The notes below the pieces were generated by a model, which had not been told where the DNA came from, searched no databases, and saw nothing but the letters and a program-made list of their open reading frames with translations. A program made the position numbers and the translations under genes. Of a stretch of DNA of 33,228 nucleotides, positions 9,996 to 18,525 are shown piece after piece; within the stretch, counting starts at the first letter, position 1; every line of letters starts with the position of its first letter. Origin of the DNA: Desulfobacteraceae bacterium (GTDB taxonomy: Bacteria > Desulfobacterota > Desulfobacteria > Desulfobacterales > JALSRD01); contig JAMOVG010000265.1 in assembly GCA_027061725.1 (NCBI GenBank), forward strand, positions 1 to 33,228, given 5' to 3'.

Positions 9996-10669
9996 AGCCC
10001 GGCCACCTCCTTGCCGCAGTGCTTGCACACCCTGGCCCGGCGTTTGATGATCTCGGCGCAGAAAGGGCACTCGCGGGTGAAAAACCGTTCGTGGATCTTT
10101 TCCACGGCGTCGTCGACCATGTGCTGCAGCTTTTCGTTGCCGAACCGGGCATTGCGGATGGGTTCGATGGCCTCCAGTTCGCCAAAATCACCGACCATCT
10201 CGGCAGCCTTGATGCGCACCCTCACCGGCTCGGCACCGTCCAGCAGGATCCGCATGACGGTGGGCATGTCCTTGGAGACATAGCACTCCGCCAGAATGGA
10301 AAAGCCCTTTTTGATATTTTCCTCCAGCGCCTTCTGGGACGCCAGTACTTCGTCGTCGATGATCTGTCCGGTGGCGCCCATGGGGCTGAAGACCGGCATG
10401 ATCTCAAACTGCTCGGTGCCGGGGTAGTTCAGGCAGCGGTAAGAAGCCCTTTGGGCGTAATTCTCCATCAGATTGTCCCAGCCCTGCGTGTACAGCGGGC
10501 ATTCGTCGTTAAAGCACACGAACAGGAAGGGAACGCCCCACCCCAGTCCGTCGCTGAAGGTGATGGGCGGCACCTCCCACAGGCTCATGGGCTGCCCGCA
10601 GTGGGGGCAGGCGGGCTTGTCCATGGCAAGCACTTTTTCCAGCACCTCTTCTTTGGTCTCAAAAGCCAT
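9992..10669 (-). CDS. Zinc-ribbon domain protein (N- and C-terminal CxxC pairs, HEAT-like centre)
   Basis: MAFETKEEVLEKVL...CPHCGQPM...CFNDECP...CPFCAEIIKRRARVCKHCGKEV; AGGAGAG RBS before 10669 start. Confidence 0.8.
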   Translation of the reverse strand: MAFETKEEVLEKVLAMDKPACPHCGQPMSLWEVPPITFSDGLGWGVPFLFVCFNDECPLYTQGWDNLMENYAQRASYRCLNYPGTEQFEIMPVFSPMGATGQIIDDEVLASQKALEENIKKGFSILAECYVSKDMPTVMRILLDGAEPVRVRIKAAEMVGDFGELEAIEPIRNARFGNEKLQHMVDDAVEKIHERFFTRECPFCAEIIKRRARVCKHCGKEVAGL

Positions 10670-10710
10670 TGATCTCTCCTTGAAAACGTTATCTGGAGCC
10701 GCGGCGCATA

Positions 10711-10729
10711 ACCGGGCAACAGGCCCGGT
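10711..10729 (-). promoter_or_regulatory. Leader hairpin of the zinc-ribbon gene
   Basis: ACCGGGC-AACAG-GCCCGGT, perfect 7-bp stem between a predicted minus promoter and the start at 10669. Confidence 0.4.
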
Positions 10730-10773
10730 CCGCCGGCCCTGCACTTGACTGCCGGACGAAAAATGAGTGGATT

Positions 10774-10802
10774 ATTATATTCCTGCGGCTACGGAAAAAC
10801 AA
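10774..10802 (-). promoter_or_regulatory. Predicted sigma70 promoter for the zinc-ribbon gene
   Basis: Minus strand TTGTTT (10802-10797), 17-nt spacer, TATAAT (10779-10774). Confidence 0.55.
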
Positions 10803-11001
10803 CCTCTATGCGCTGATGCCGGCAAATCGGCGCTCTACGGCCGCTCCCTAAGTATAAGGAGCCAAATCGCATTGTAAAGCAATGCCTCCGGGGCCATCGC
10901 AAGTAGCATGACCCGCCGGGGGCACCCGCCCCCTGAAGGGACCCCGCATCAAGCATGCCAAGCGTTTCTTGCAATCGTCCTGCAACCGTTACCGCCCCCG
11001 G

Positions 11002-11030
11002 TTGATGTCACGGAAACGATCTGCTATAGA
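11002..11030 (+). promoter_or_regulatory. Predicted sigma70 promoter for the ferritin-like gene
   Basis: TTGATG, 17-nt spacer, TATAGA, about 78 nt before the ATG. Confidence 0.55.
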
Positions 11031-11107
11031 ATCGGTTCAGCGAAGCCCTTTGCGCGTTGAACCGGATCAGCGGGCCGCAACCCCCCACAACGAGGAGGAC
11101 TGGTGCC

Positions 11108-11575
11108 ATGCAGGACGACAGACTGAATCATTTCATCGAAATCGCCATCAAGCGCGAGGAAGACGCGTACGCCTTCTACATGGACCTCTACGAGAAAGTG
11201 GCCGAAGAGACCGCCAGGGAAACCCTGAAGTGGATTGCCGATGAAGAGATGAAGCACCGCCGGTTTCTGGTGGATTACCGGGACGGCAACCTGCAGGCCA
11301 AGGCTATGCGCATGGACGATGTCACCTATTACAAGATCGCCGAGTACCAGCAGGAGCCGGAGCCGGACGCGGACATGGACAGCTCCAAGATCTTCCTGCT
11401 GGCCGCCCACCGCGAACTCAAATCCCACCAGTTCTACTCCGAGCTGGCCGAACTGCACCCTGAAGGCGACGTCAGGAACATGCTGCTGCGGATGGCCAAC
11501 GAGGAGCTCAAGCACAAAGAAAAGATGGAGTACCTCTACACCAACACCACTTTCCGGCAGACCTCGGGGGGATAA
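11108..11575 (+). CDS. Ferritin-like/rubrerythrin-type diiron domain protein
   Basis: IAIKREEDAYAFYMDLYEKVAEETARETLKWIADEEMKHRRFL ... ELKSHQFYSELAEL...MANEELKHKEKMEYLY: two ExxH-type helix pairs; GAGGAGG RBS. Confidence 0.88.
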   Translation: MQDDRLNHFIEIAIKREEDAYAFYMDLYEKVAEETARETLKWIADEEMKHRRFLVDYRDGNLQAKAMRMDDVTYYKIAEYQQEPEPDADMDSSKIFLLAAHRELKSHQFYSELAELHPEGDVRNMLLRMANEELKHKEKMEYLYTNTTFRQTSGG

Positions 11576-11622
11576 GACGCCCCTCCCGGCCGTTGCCCGC
11601 CTCCGGCATCGGAAGCCGGGCG

Positions 11623-13482
11623 TCAGTCGTTGCCCAGCGCCGCAATGCGGCGGTTGAAATCCGCTTCCGTGCGTTCCTGCAACCGGTAGAGGCCCTCCAG
11701 GTGTTCGTAGAGTTCGTCGACCTTGCGATTGCGGGCGTGGATATCCCGTGACAACGCCGCGATACGATCGCCATCCTGCTCCAGCGAGGCCTGCCGCATG
11801 GCTTCGCCCAGTTCGGCCAGCGCAGCCTCAAGCGCCTCGATTTTCTCCTCGTCGGACCGGATGCGGCGCTTGATGGGCCCCAGTTCCCGCGCCCGCTCTT
11901 CGATGAGCCGTGAACGTTGGCGGCGCATCTCCTTGCGGCCCATGGCGGCGGGGACTTCTTCCGCCGCCGGGACGGCCTCGCCCCCTGCCGCCGGCCCGTC
12001 TTCGTCCCATCCCCCGCCATCCAGGAAGCGCTGGTAGCTGCCGTCGAAGAGCTGCGGTCCCCGTTGCGTGAACACCACCAAACGCTGGGCCAGGGCATGC
12101 AGAAACATCTCGTTGTGGGTCACCATGATGAGGGCGCCGTCGAAATTGTCCAGGGCCGCCAGCAGGGCGTCGCAGGACTCCATGTCCAGGTGGTTGGTGG
12201 GCTCGTCCAGCAGCAGCAGGTTGACCGGTGTGGCCAGCAGTTTGCCCAGCATGACGCGGCTCTTTTCACCGCCGGACAGCACCCCGACCTTTTTCAGGGC
12301 GTCGTCGCCGGAAAACAGCATGGCGCCGCAGATGTTGCGCGCCGGCTGCCGGCCGATGTCCGGATGGGCGTAGAGGATCTCTTCTTCCACCGTGCGCGAG
12401 TCCACCAGGCTGCTGATATTGGTCTGCTCGTAGACCCCCTTGACGACGGCCGGGTTGTAGCGGATCCGCCCGGAGTCGGGCGTCAATGTGCCGGCCAGCA
12501 GTTTCAGCAGGGTGGTCTTGCCGCGGCCGTTGCGGCCGATGACGGCCACGCGCTCGCCGGCCCTCAGGGTGAAGGAAAAATCGCGCATCAGCGGCGCCTT
12601 GCCGGGGTAAGCGAAGCCCAGGTTTTCCACCTGCAGCATCTGACGTCCCCGGAAGGGCGCACTGCGAAAAGTGAACTCAAGGGTTCTGGCGGCCTCCAGC
12701 TTCTCACGCTTTTCCAGCTTGGAAAGCGTCTTGATGCGCGACTGCACGAGGTTGGCCAGACGCGCTTTGGCCCGGAAACGGGAGATGAAAAGCTCGATTT
12801 CGCGGCGCCGGCGCTCGTCGTTCAGGCGGGTCTTCTCGTAAACCTCCTCTTCCTGGGCGATGAGGGCATAATATTTCTCGGTGGTGCCGGGCACCTTGCG
12901 GATCTTGCGGCGGTGGATGCCCATGACATGGGTCACCACGCTGTCCATGAAGCTGCGGTCGTGGGTGATGAGGAGCAGTTCCCGCGGCCAGCGCCTGAGA
13001 AACCGGGACACCCAGCGGATGGAGGTGATGTCCAGGTAGTTGGTGGGTTCGTCCAGCAGCAGCAGATCCGGCTCGGAGACCAGTACTTTGGCCAGGTTGA
13101 GCCGCACCTGATATCCCCCGGAAAGGGTGTACGGGTCGCGGCGCAGGTCCTCTTCGGAGAAGCCCAGACCCGCCAGAATGCGCTCGATCTTCCAGAACTG
13201 GTCGCGTTCGCCGGGAGGCAGTCCGCGGGCCCCCTCCTCGAGAACGGTGGGCCGGGCAAAGGCGATCTGCTGCTCCACGTACCCGAGCCGGTAGCCTTTG
13301 GGAATGACGACGGCGCCGCTGTCGGCGTGCTCCTCGCCGATGATCATCCGCAGCAGGGTGGTCTTGCCGTGGCCGTTGCGGCCCACCAGACCCACCCGCT
13401 CGCGGCTGCCCACGGTGAAGGAAACCGCGTCGAGCAGGACGTGGGCACCGAAACTCTTGGTCAGGTTCTCGGCGCGGATCAT
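11623..13482 (-). CDS. ABC-F family ATP-binding cassette protein (Uup/YheS-like)
   Basis: Two NBDs without [15 protein letters not shown] / [15 protein letters not shown] / [12 protein letters not shown] and [14 protein letters not shown] / [15 protein letters not shown] / [13 protein letters not shown]-terminal coiled coil. Confidence 0.94.
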   Translation of the reverse strand: MIRAENLTKSFGAHVLLDAVSFTVGSRERVGLVGRNGHGKTTLLRMIIGEEHADSGAVVIPKGYRLGYVEQQIAFARPTVLEEGARGLPPGERDQFWKIERILAGLGFSEEDLRRDPYTLSGGYQVRLNLAKVLVSEPDLLLLDEPTNYLDITSIRWVSRFLRRWPRELLLITHDRSFMDSVVTHVMGIHRRKIRKVPGTTEKYYALIAQEEEVYEKTRLNDERRRREIELFISRFRAKARLANLVQSRIKTLSKLEKREKLEAARTLEFTFRSAPFRGRQMLQVENLGFAYPGKAPLMRDFSFTLRAGERVAVIGRNGRGKTTLLKLLAGTLTPDSGRIRYNPAVVKGVYEQTNISSLVDSRTVEEEILYAHPDIGRQPARNICGAMLFSGDDALKKVGVLSGGEKSRVMLGKLLATPVNLLLLDEPTNHLDMESCDALLAALDNFDGALIMVTHNEMFLHALAQRLVVFTQRGPQLFDGSYQRFLDGGGWDEDGPAAGGEAVPAAEEVPAAMGRKEMRRQRSRLIEERARELGPIKRRIRSDEEKIEALEAALAELGEAMRQASLEQDGDRIAALSRDIHARNRKVDELYEHLEGLYRLQERTEADFNRRIAALGND

Positions 13483-14273
13483 GGCCGCTTGCGCCCCCCT
13501 TCTTCCGCGCGCCGCGTGAACACCCAGTGCGTTTCGTCGGAAAGCGAGGCGCCGAAGCGGTAGCCGTCGGCGGCAAAGTCCTTTAAGGCCTGCGGGTCGG
13601 TGATGCGGCGGCGCACCAGGTAGCCGGCCATGCGACCGCGGGCCTTTTTGGCGTAAAAAGAAATCACCTTGAAGCGCCCGTTCTTGAAGTCCCTGAAAAC
13701 CGGGGTGATCACCGGCACAGCAATCTTTTGAGGGTCCACCGCCTTGAAATACTCCACCGACGCCAGGTTCACCAGGGCGGGGGCCGCCTGCGCGGCGAGG
13801 GCCTCGTTGACGGCCCGCGTGATGCGCTCCCCCCAGAAGGCGTACAGGGTCTTGCCGTGCGCCGTGGCCAGGCGTGTGCCCATTTCCAGTCGATAGGGCT
13901 GGATCAGGTCCAGCGGCCTGAGCAGGCCGTAAAGCCCCGACAGGATCCGCAGGTGGTCCTGAGCAAAGGCAAAATCCGCGTCCGAAAAGGTTTCTGCCTG
14001 CAGGCCGCTGTAAACGTCGCCTTTGAAGGCCAGCACGGCGGGGCGGGCATTGGCCGGCGAGTGGCGCGGCTTCCAGGCGGCAAAACGCCCGGCATTGAGA
14101 TCGGCCAGCCGCGCGCTGATCTTCATCAGATCCGCGATCTGTCCGGCATCGAATCCGCGCAGCACATCGACCAGTTCGGCGGCCTCTTCAAGAAAAACGG
14201 GGGTGCTGGTTCGGGAAGTCGCCGGGGGCGATTCCCAATCGAGGGTCTTGGACGGGGACAACAGCGCTAACAT
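13479..14273 (-). CDS. yaaA: Peroxide stress protein YaaA family
   Basis: [70 protein letters not shown]; start trimmed from ORF-track start 14330. Confidence 0.94.
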   Translation of the reverse strand: MLALLSPSKTLDWESPPATSRTSTPVFLEEAAELVDVLRGFDAGQIADLMKISARLADLNAGRFAAWKPRHSPANARPAVLAFKGDVYSGLQAETFSDADFAFAQDHLRILSGLYGLLRPLDLIQPYRLEMGTRLATAHGKTLYAFWGERITRAVNEALAAQAAPALVNLASVEYFKAVDPQKIAVPVITPVFRDFKNGRFKVISFYAKKARGRMAGYLVRRRITDPQALKDFAADGYRFGASLSDETHWVFTRRAEEGGRKRP

Positions 14274-14456
14274 GGCACGGGCCTCATGTTCAGGGGTTTT
14301 ACGGGCAGGCTGAATATAGGGGCGATGCACGCGCGTGTCAAACGGCAGGCGCCGTCACCGGCAACAACCGGAAGCGGCTTGTCAAACCCCGGTCCGACGG
14401 TGTATAGAGCCCGTAACGGCAATCCGTCGTCGTATCTGAAAAAGGAAAGGGTCTCT

Positions 14457-14876
14457 TTGGCACCCCTGGGTCTCGAAAATACATCGAAAAAAAACACAAC
14501 CACTGCCGACGCCAACCAGCAGGCCCTGCGACTGGCCCGGGAACGCACCGAACTGGCCCTGGTGCGCACCCGGCTGGCAAAGGAACGCACCTTCAATGCC
14601 TGGCTGCGCACCGGCCTGGCACTCATGGGGGCCGGCGTGGCCATCGCCAAGCTGATGTCCCATTTCCAGCCGCAGTGGATTCTGCGGTTGCTGGCGATCC
14701 TGTTCGTGATCATCGGCGGCCTGATCATCGGCCTGGGGCTGCGCACCTATTTCCGCGTAATTCAGCGCATCGAAAAAGTCCGGGTGGGCGGCCATCCCTT
14801 CTGGTACATCCTGACCCTGGCCATTTTGCTGATACTGGCAGCGATCATCGGTCTGGTGCTGGTACTGCTGGAATAG
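14457..14876 (+). CDS. DUF202/YidH-type small membrane protein (TTG start proposed)
   Basis: LARERTELALVRTRLAKERTFNAWLRTGLALMGAGVAI and two further TM helices; start uncertain. Confidence 0.7.
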   Translation: MAPLGLENTSKKNTTTADANQQALRLARERTELALVRTRLAKERTFNAWLRTGLALMGAGVAIAKLMSHFQPQWILRLLAILFVIIGGLIIGLGLRTYFRVIQRIEKVRVGGHPFWYILTLAILLILAAIIGLVLVLLE

Positions 14877-14924
14877 ATGCGGGCGACGACAGGATGGCGC
14901 AACGCTTGCCGATCGGGGAAAGGG

Positions 14925-15113
14925 CTACAGTTTAAACATCAGGTAGATCAGCGGTACGATGACGCTGGCCAGGAAGACGATGCCCTCGACGGTCTTGAAA
15001 GCCGTCAGGACCGAGTGGCCCTTACGGCGCTCCTTGAGATATACGGAGGAAAAAGCCAGGCCCGTGATCAGCCACAACACCAGGATACTGACGGTCTGCG
15101 AGATGGTATTCAT
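14925..15113 (-). CDS. 62-aa two-helix membrane protein of unknown function
   Basis: MNTISQTVSILVLWLITGLAFSSVYLKERRKGHSVLTAFKTVEGIVFLASVIVPLIYLMFKL; GGAG upstream of ATG; own predicted promoter. Confidence 0.65.
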   Translation of the reverse strand: MNTISQTVSILVLWLITGLAFSSVYLKERRKGHSVLTAFKTVEGIVFLASVIVPLIYLMFKL

Positions 15114-15159
15114 GGGCAATCTCCGGCTTGAAGGGATTTTGAAGGCGACACCGCAAATG

Positions 15160-15188
15160 ACCATATTGACATCTGCAGCGCTTGTCAA
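15160..15188 (-). promoter_or_regulatory. Predicted promoter of the 62-aa membrane protein
   Basis: Minus strand TTGACA (15188-15183), 17-nt spacer, TATGGT (15165-15160), about 47 nt before the ATG. Confidence 0.5.
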
Positions 15189-15347
15189 GCCGACCGCTCG
15201 TCCGGTGTGCGGCCCGTCGCCCCGGCCACGGGTGCGCCGGCGGCGCCTCTCCCACGAAAGCCAGACCCGGCCGATGGACGGCCGCCGACCGGAAAGCGCC
15301 GGCTGATGTCCGGTGCAAAGACCCGGCGCCAACCGGAGTCCCCGCCT

Positions 15348-16040
15348 ATGCGCCTCGTCTGTGACGGCCTGACCTACCGCTACCCTGGTGCCGACCATGA
15401 CTTGTTCAGCCGTCTGCAGGCGGACATAGAGGGCCCCGGTTTTCACGCCCTCTTCGGCCCGTCGGGCGTGGGCAAGACCACTCTGGCGCGTCTGATGGCC
15501 GGCACCCTGACGGGCAATGCCGGCGGCATTTCGGCCATCGGGCTGGAGCGCATTCTGTACACCTACAACATGGAGCGCCTGCCCGGCTGGTGCAGCGTGG
15601 GAAAACACCTGGACGATGTCACGCCATCCGCCAGGGTCGGTGACATGTCGCCCCTGCTGGACACTTTCGGCATTCGGGAGTGCCTCAAGGCGCACTTCTC
15701 CCAGCTCTCCCTGGGCCAGCGCAACCGCGCCAACCTGGTGCGCTACCTGCTCCAGGAGTTCGACATGCTCATCATGGACGAAAGCCTGGCCAACGTGGAC
15801 GAGCGCACCCGCCAGGAGATCATCCTCAAACTCAAGCAGATGTTCCCCTCCAAAAGCTTCCTCTACATCTCCCACAACGTGGTCGAGGTTGCCCGCTTCT
15901 GCCGCCAGATTCTCGTGCTGCGGGGACCCGGCAAAAGTCCCCGGCTGGTGAAGACCCGGGGACTGGACTGCCGCAACAGCGCCAGGCCGGAAACCGGGCG
16001 CCTCAACCGCACCATGCTGGAGATCATGAATGTTTCTTAG
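15348..16040 (+). CDS. ABC transporter ATP-binding protein, NitT/TauT-like
   Basis: FGPSGVGKTTLARLMAGTL Walker A; LSLGQRNRANLVRYLL; MLIMDESLANVD Walker B; YISHNVVEVARF H-loop. Alternative start at 15306. Confidence 0.85.
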   Translation: MRLVCDGLTYRYPGADHDLFSRLQADIEGPGFHALFGPSGVGKTTLARLMAGTLTGNAGGISAIGLERILYTYNMERLPGWCSVGKHLDDVTPSARVGDMSPLLDTFGIRECLKAHFSQLSLGQRNRANLVRYLLQEFDMLIMDESLANVDERTRQEIILKLKQMFPSKSFLYISHNVVEVARFCRQILVLRGPGKSPRLVKTRGLDCRNSARPETGRLNRTMLEIMNVS

Positions 16041-16785
16041 GCGGCTCTACCAGTTCACGCTTGTCTACGGCCTGGCGCTGTTGCTGCTGCTGGCCATCAA
16101 GTTCTTTTTCGGTCTGTCCGACTACGTCATCCCCGGCCCCCAAGAAATCTGGCATACCGCCCGGCAGGTCTCCGGCCGCTACGCCCTGGACGTGCTCAAC
16201 ACCCTGCAGGTGGCCATCCTGGGGCACGCGCTGTCCATCGCCATGGCCTTCGCGGTGGGCATCGTGGGACGCCTGACTTCGTGGATGGGCTCCATGATCA
16301 AGACGGCGGCCTTCAACATCCAGGCCTACCCCATCGTAGCCGTGGCCCCCATCATCTTCATTCTGATGGGTGACGGCTTCTCCTCCCGGCTGCTGATCGC
16401 CGCCATGATCTGCTACTTTCCGCTGCTGCTCTCCATCCTGGGGATCCTGTCCGAACCGGTGGAGGACATCGAGCACTTTTTCCGCATGACCGGACGCATC
16501 ACCTGGCGCCTGGAAGTCAGGATCCGTGCCTTCGAAAACCTCCACAAACTGACCACCGTCATTGTGGGCAGCGCCACCCTGGCGGTGGTGGGCACCATCG
16601 TGGCCGAGTTCATCGCCGCCAGCGCGGGCATCGGGGTCAGCATCCGGCGCGCCCTCTACCAGAGCGATCTGTCCAAGATCCTGGTGGCGCTTTTCCTGAT
16701 CGGGATCTGCACGTCTTTGTACCTGGCCTGTCTGGAGTGGGGCGGCCGGCGGCTCATGCGACGCTGGCAGGCGCCTGTCGCATGA
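16030..16785 (+). CDS. ABC transporter permease, NitT/TauT (SsuC-like) family
   Basis: YVIPGPQEIWHTARQV...LNTLQVAILGHALSIAMAFAVGIVGR; AYPIVAVAPIIFILMGDGFSSRLLIAAMICYFPLLLS; overlaps the ATPase gene by 11 bp. Confidence 0.87.
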   Translation: MFLRRLYQFTLVYGLALLLLLAIKFFFGLSDYVIPGPQEIWHTARQVSGRYALDVLNTLQVAILGHALSIAMAFAVGIVGRLTSWMGSMIKTAAFNIQAYPIVAVAPIIFILMGDGFSSRLLIAAMICYFPLLLSILGILSEPVEDIEHFFRMTGRITWRLEVRIRAFENLHKLTTVIVGSATLAVVGTIVAEFIAASAGIGVSIRRALYQSDLSKILVALFLIGICTSLYLACLEWGGRRLMRRWQAPVA

Positions 16786-16846
16786 GCACGGCGCCGGAAC
16801 GGGTTCGATGCCTGTCGCAAAGCTCTGCGTCAAAGCGAAAGCCGCA

Positions 16847-17836
16847 CTACCAGCGAATCAGCGCACTGCCCCAGGTCAGCCCACCCCCGAAAACCGGCAT
16901 GCAGATCAGGTGGCCGGGATGGACGCTGCCGTCGCGCACGGCCTCGTCCAGGGCGATGGCGCAGGAGGCCGAGGAGATGTTGCCGTACTTCTCGAGGGTC
17001 AGGTAGAAGCGTTCGAAGGGTACTTTCAGTGCCTTGGCAAGGGCCTGAAACATGCGCAGGTTGGCCTGGTGGGGGATAAACCAGTCCACCGCCGACACGT
17101 CGAGGCCGCCGGAATCAAGGGCCTCCCGCACGGCCTCTTCGAAATGCCGCACGGCCACGCGGAAACTGAGGTTGGCGCCCACCATATCCAGGGTGTGGTC
17201 GCCGCGCGCCACGCTTTCGTGGGAAATGGGCGTCGTGCGCGAACCGCCGCCGGGCAGCAGCAGGTCGCGGCCATTGGCGCCGTCGGTGTGGATGTGGGTG
17301 GAGAGCAGCCGGGGACCGCTGTTCCCCGCGCCGAGCACGGCCGCCCCGGCGCCGTCGCCCCACAAAATGCACGTGGAGCGGTCCTTCCAGTCGAGGGTGC
17401 GCGTCATCACCTCGGCAGCCACCACCAACACCGTCCGGCAGGTACCGCTTTTGAGGTACTGCTCGGCCACGTTTAGGGCGAAAATAAATCCGGAACAGGC
17501 CGCCGTGATGTCAAAAGTGAACGCCCGGGAAGCCCCCAGGCCGGCCTGCAGCCAGTTGGCCGCCGCCGGGCAACAGGTGTCGGGGGTAATGGTGGCCAGG
17601 ATGATCAGGTCGATGTCGTCCACCGACAGACCGGCCATTTTCAGTGCCCGCAGGCTGGCTTCACGGGCCAGGTCGGACGTGGCCACATCAGGGTCCGCCA
17701 CGCGCCGCTGCCGGATGCCGGTGCGCTTGACGATCCATTCGTCGCTGGTGTCCAACCCCATCTTCTGCAGGTCGAAATTGGTCAGCACCTTGGGGGGCAG
17801 ATACGATCCGGTCCCCAGTATGCGAACGTTCTTCAT
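16847..17836 (-). CDS. fabH: 3-oxoacyl-ACP synthase III (FabH-like)
   Basis: MKNVRILGTGSYLPPKVLTN, DEWIVKRTGIRQRRVA, FDITAACSGFIFALN (Cys), PHQANLRM (His), EKYGNISSAS (Asn). Confidence 0.93.
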   Translation of the reverse strand: MKNVRILGTGSYLPPKVLTNFDLQKMGLDTSDEWIVKRTGIRQRRVADPDVATSDLAREASLRALKMAGLSVDDIDLIILATITPDTCCPAAANWLQAGLGASRAFTFDITAACSGFIFALNVAEQYLKSGTCRTVLVVAAEVMTRTLDWKDRSTCILWGDGAGAAVLGAGNSGPRLLSTHIHTDGANGRDLLLPGGGSRTTPISHESVARGDHTLDMVGANLSFRVAVRHFEEAVREALDSGGLDVSAVDWFIPHQANLRMFQALAKALKVPFERFYLTLEKYGNISSASCAIALDEAVRDGSVHPGHLICMPVFGGGLTWGSALIRW

Positions 17837-18035
17837 GGCCACAGGTTCTCCGTCGATAGGTGTGCATGGGCCCGGCCGACCGGATGCAAACAGTGCCGAG
17901 TGCCTGCTTATAGACCAAATCGCTAAGCGTGTCAAAAGGACAGAGGATTCAATAAATTTAAGGAGGACCGCACACCCCGCGACTCAATCCAATCAATTGA
18001 AAAAACGCGCATTCCAACCCGAAAGGATCTAAACC

Positions 18036-18064
18036 TTGACACTCTCTTTGCAAATTGAGATAAT
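18036..18064 (+). promoter_or_regulatory. Strong sigma70-type promoter upstream of cytochrome remnant/antiporter
   Basis: TTGACA (18036-18041), 17-nt spacer, GATAAT (18059-18064). Confidence 0.65.
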
Positions 18065-18074
18065 TATTTTCAAT
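18054..18074. promoter_or_regulatory. Fur-like palindromic operator overlapping the -10
   Basis: ATTGAGATAATTATTTTCAAT is close to its reverse complement; GATAATTATTTTCAATAAG matches the E. coli Fur consensus at 13 of 19 positions by hand. Confidence 0.4.
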
Positions 18075-18110
18075 AAGCAATCTTTTTCGCGTGATTTCGG
18101 CAGCGTGCTT

Positions 18111-18132
18111 CCCCAAAGGCTGTTCGTTGGGG
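18111..18132 (+). repeat. Leader hairpin CCCCAA-N10-TTGGGG
   Basis: 6-bp perfect inverted repeat about 40 nt downstream of the predicted transcription start. Confidence 0.35.
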
Positions 18133-18247
18133 ATGCTATCATGAAGAAAGTATTCTTCCCATTGCTTCTTCGTTTTCAGCCATATGCGTTTCACCTCACA
18201 GGCGTGCTTTTTCCCGAATATACGCCGTAGCAAACGGGGCAAGTGCG

Positions 18248-18520
18248 ATGCAACGATGGTCTGGTATTCCTCCTAAAATACTTTTCCGGGCCATTCTGAT
18301 AACCGGCCTGCTGACAAATGTCGACACCGACGCTGTTGAGGCCCCCATCCCATCAAACGGTGTGGTCTGCCACACCGGCGCGCTTCAGATCGTCAGAGCT
18401 TCCCTGACCGGCCCGCAGCGTGCCTGCGGCGAATGTCACACCAGCTGCGGCGGCTGCCACGTGAGCCGACCCGACAACGTAGATAGCAATTTTATCAGGT
18501 GCCACCCCAGAACACAATAA
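18248..18520 (+). pseudogene. Truncated remnant of a multiheme c-type cytochrome
   Basis: VVCHTGALQIVRASLTGPQRACGECHTSCGGCHVSRPDNVDSNFIRCHPRTQ*: two consecutive CxxCH motifs, then early stop; no further heme motifs. Confidence 0.55.
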
Positions 18521-18525
18521 ATCAG

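Noticed and set aside
9435-10669. Possible restriction/defence pair (HsdR_N-like plus zinc ribbon)
   Set aside because: Genes are convergent rather than co-directional, the nuclease motif looks degraded, and there is no methyltransferase or helicase; not enough to call a defence system.
11917-13563. 548-aa plus-strand ORF opposite the ABC-F gene
   Set aside because: Shadow ORF; the complementary strand carries two complete ABC NBDs.
17958-18242. 94-aa minus-strand ORF in the AT-rich gap
   Set aside because: No clear RBS or recognisable family, and it runs antisense across the predicted promoter; retained only as unexplained sequence.
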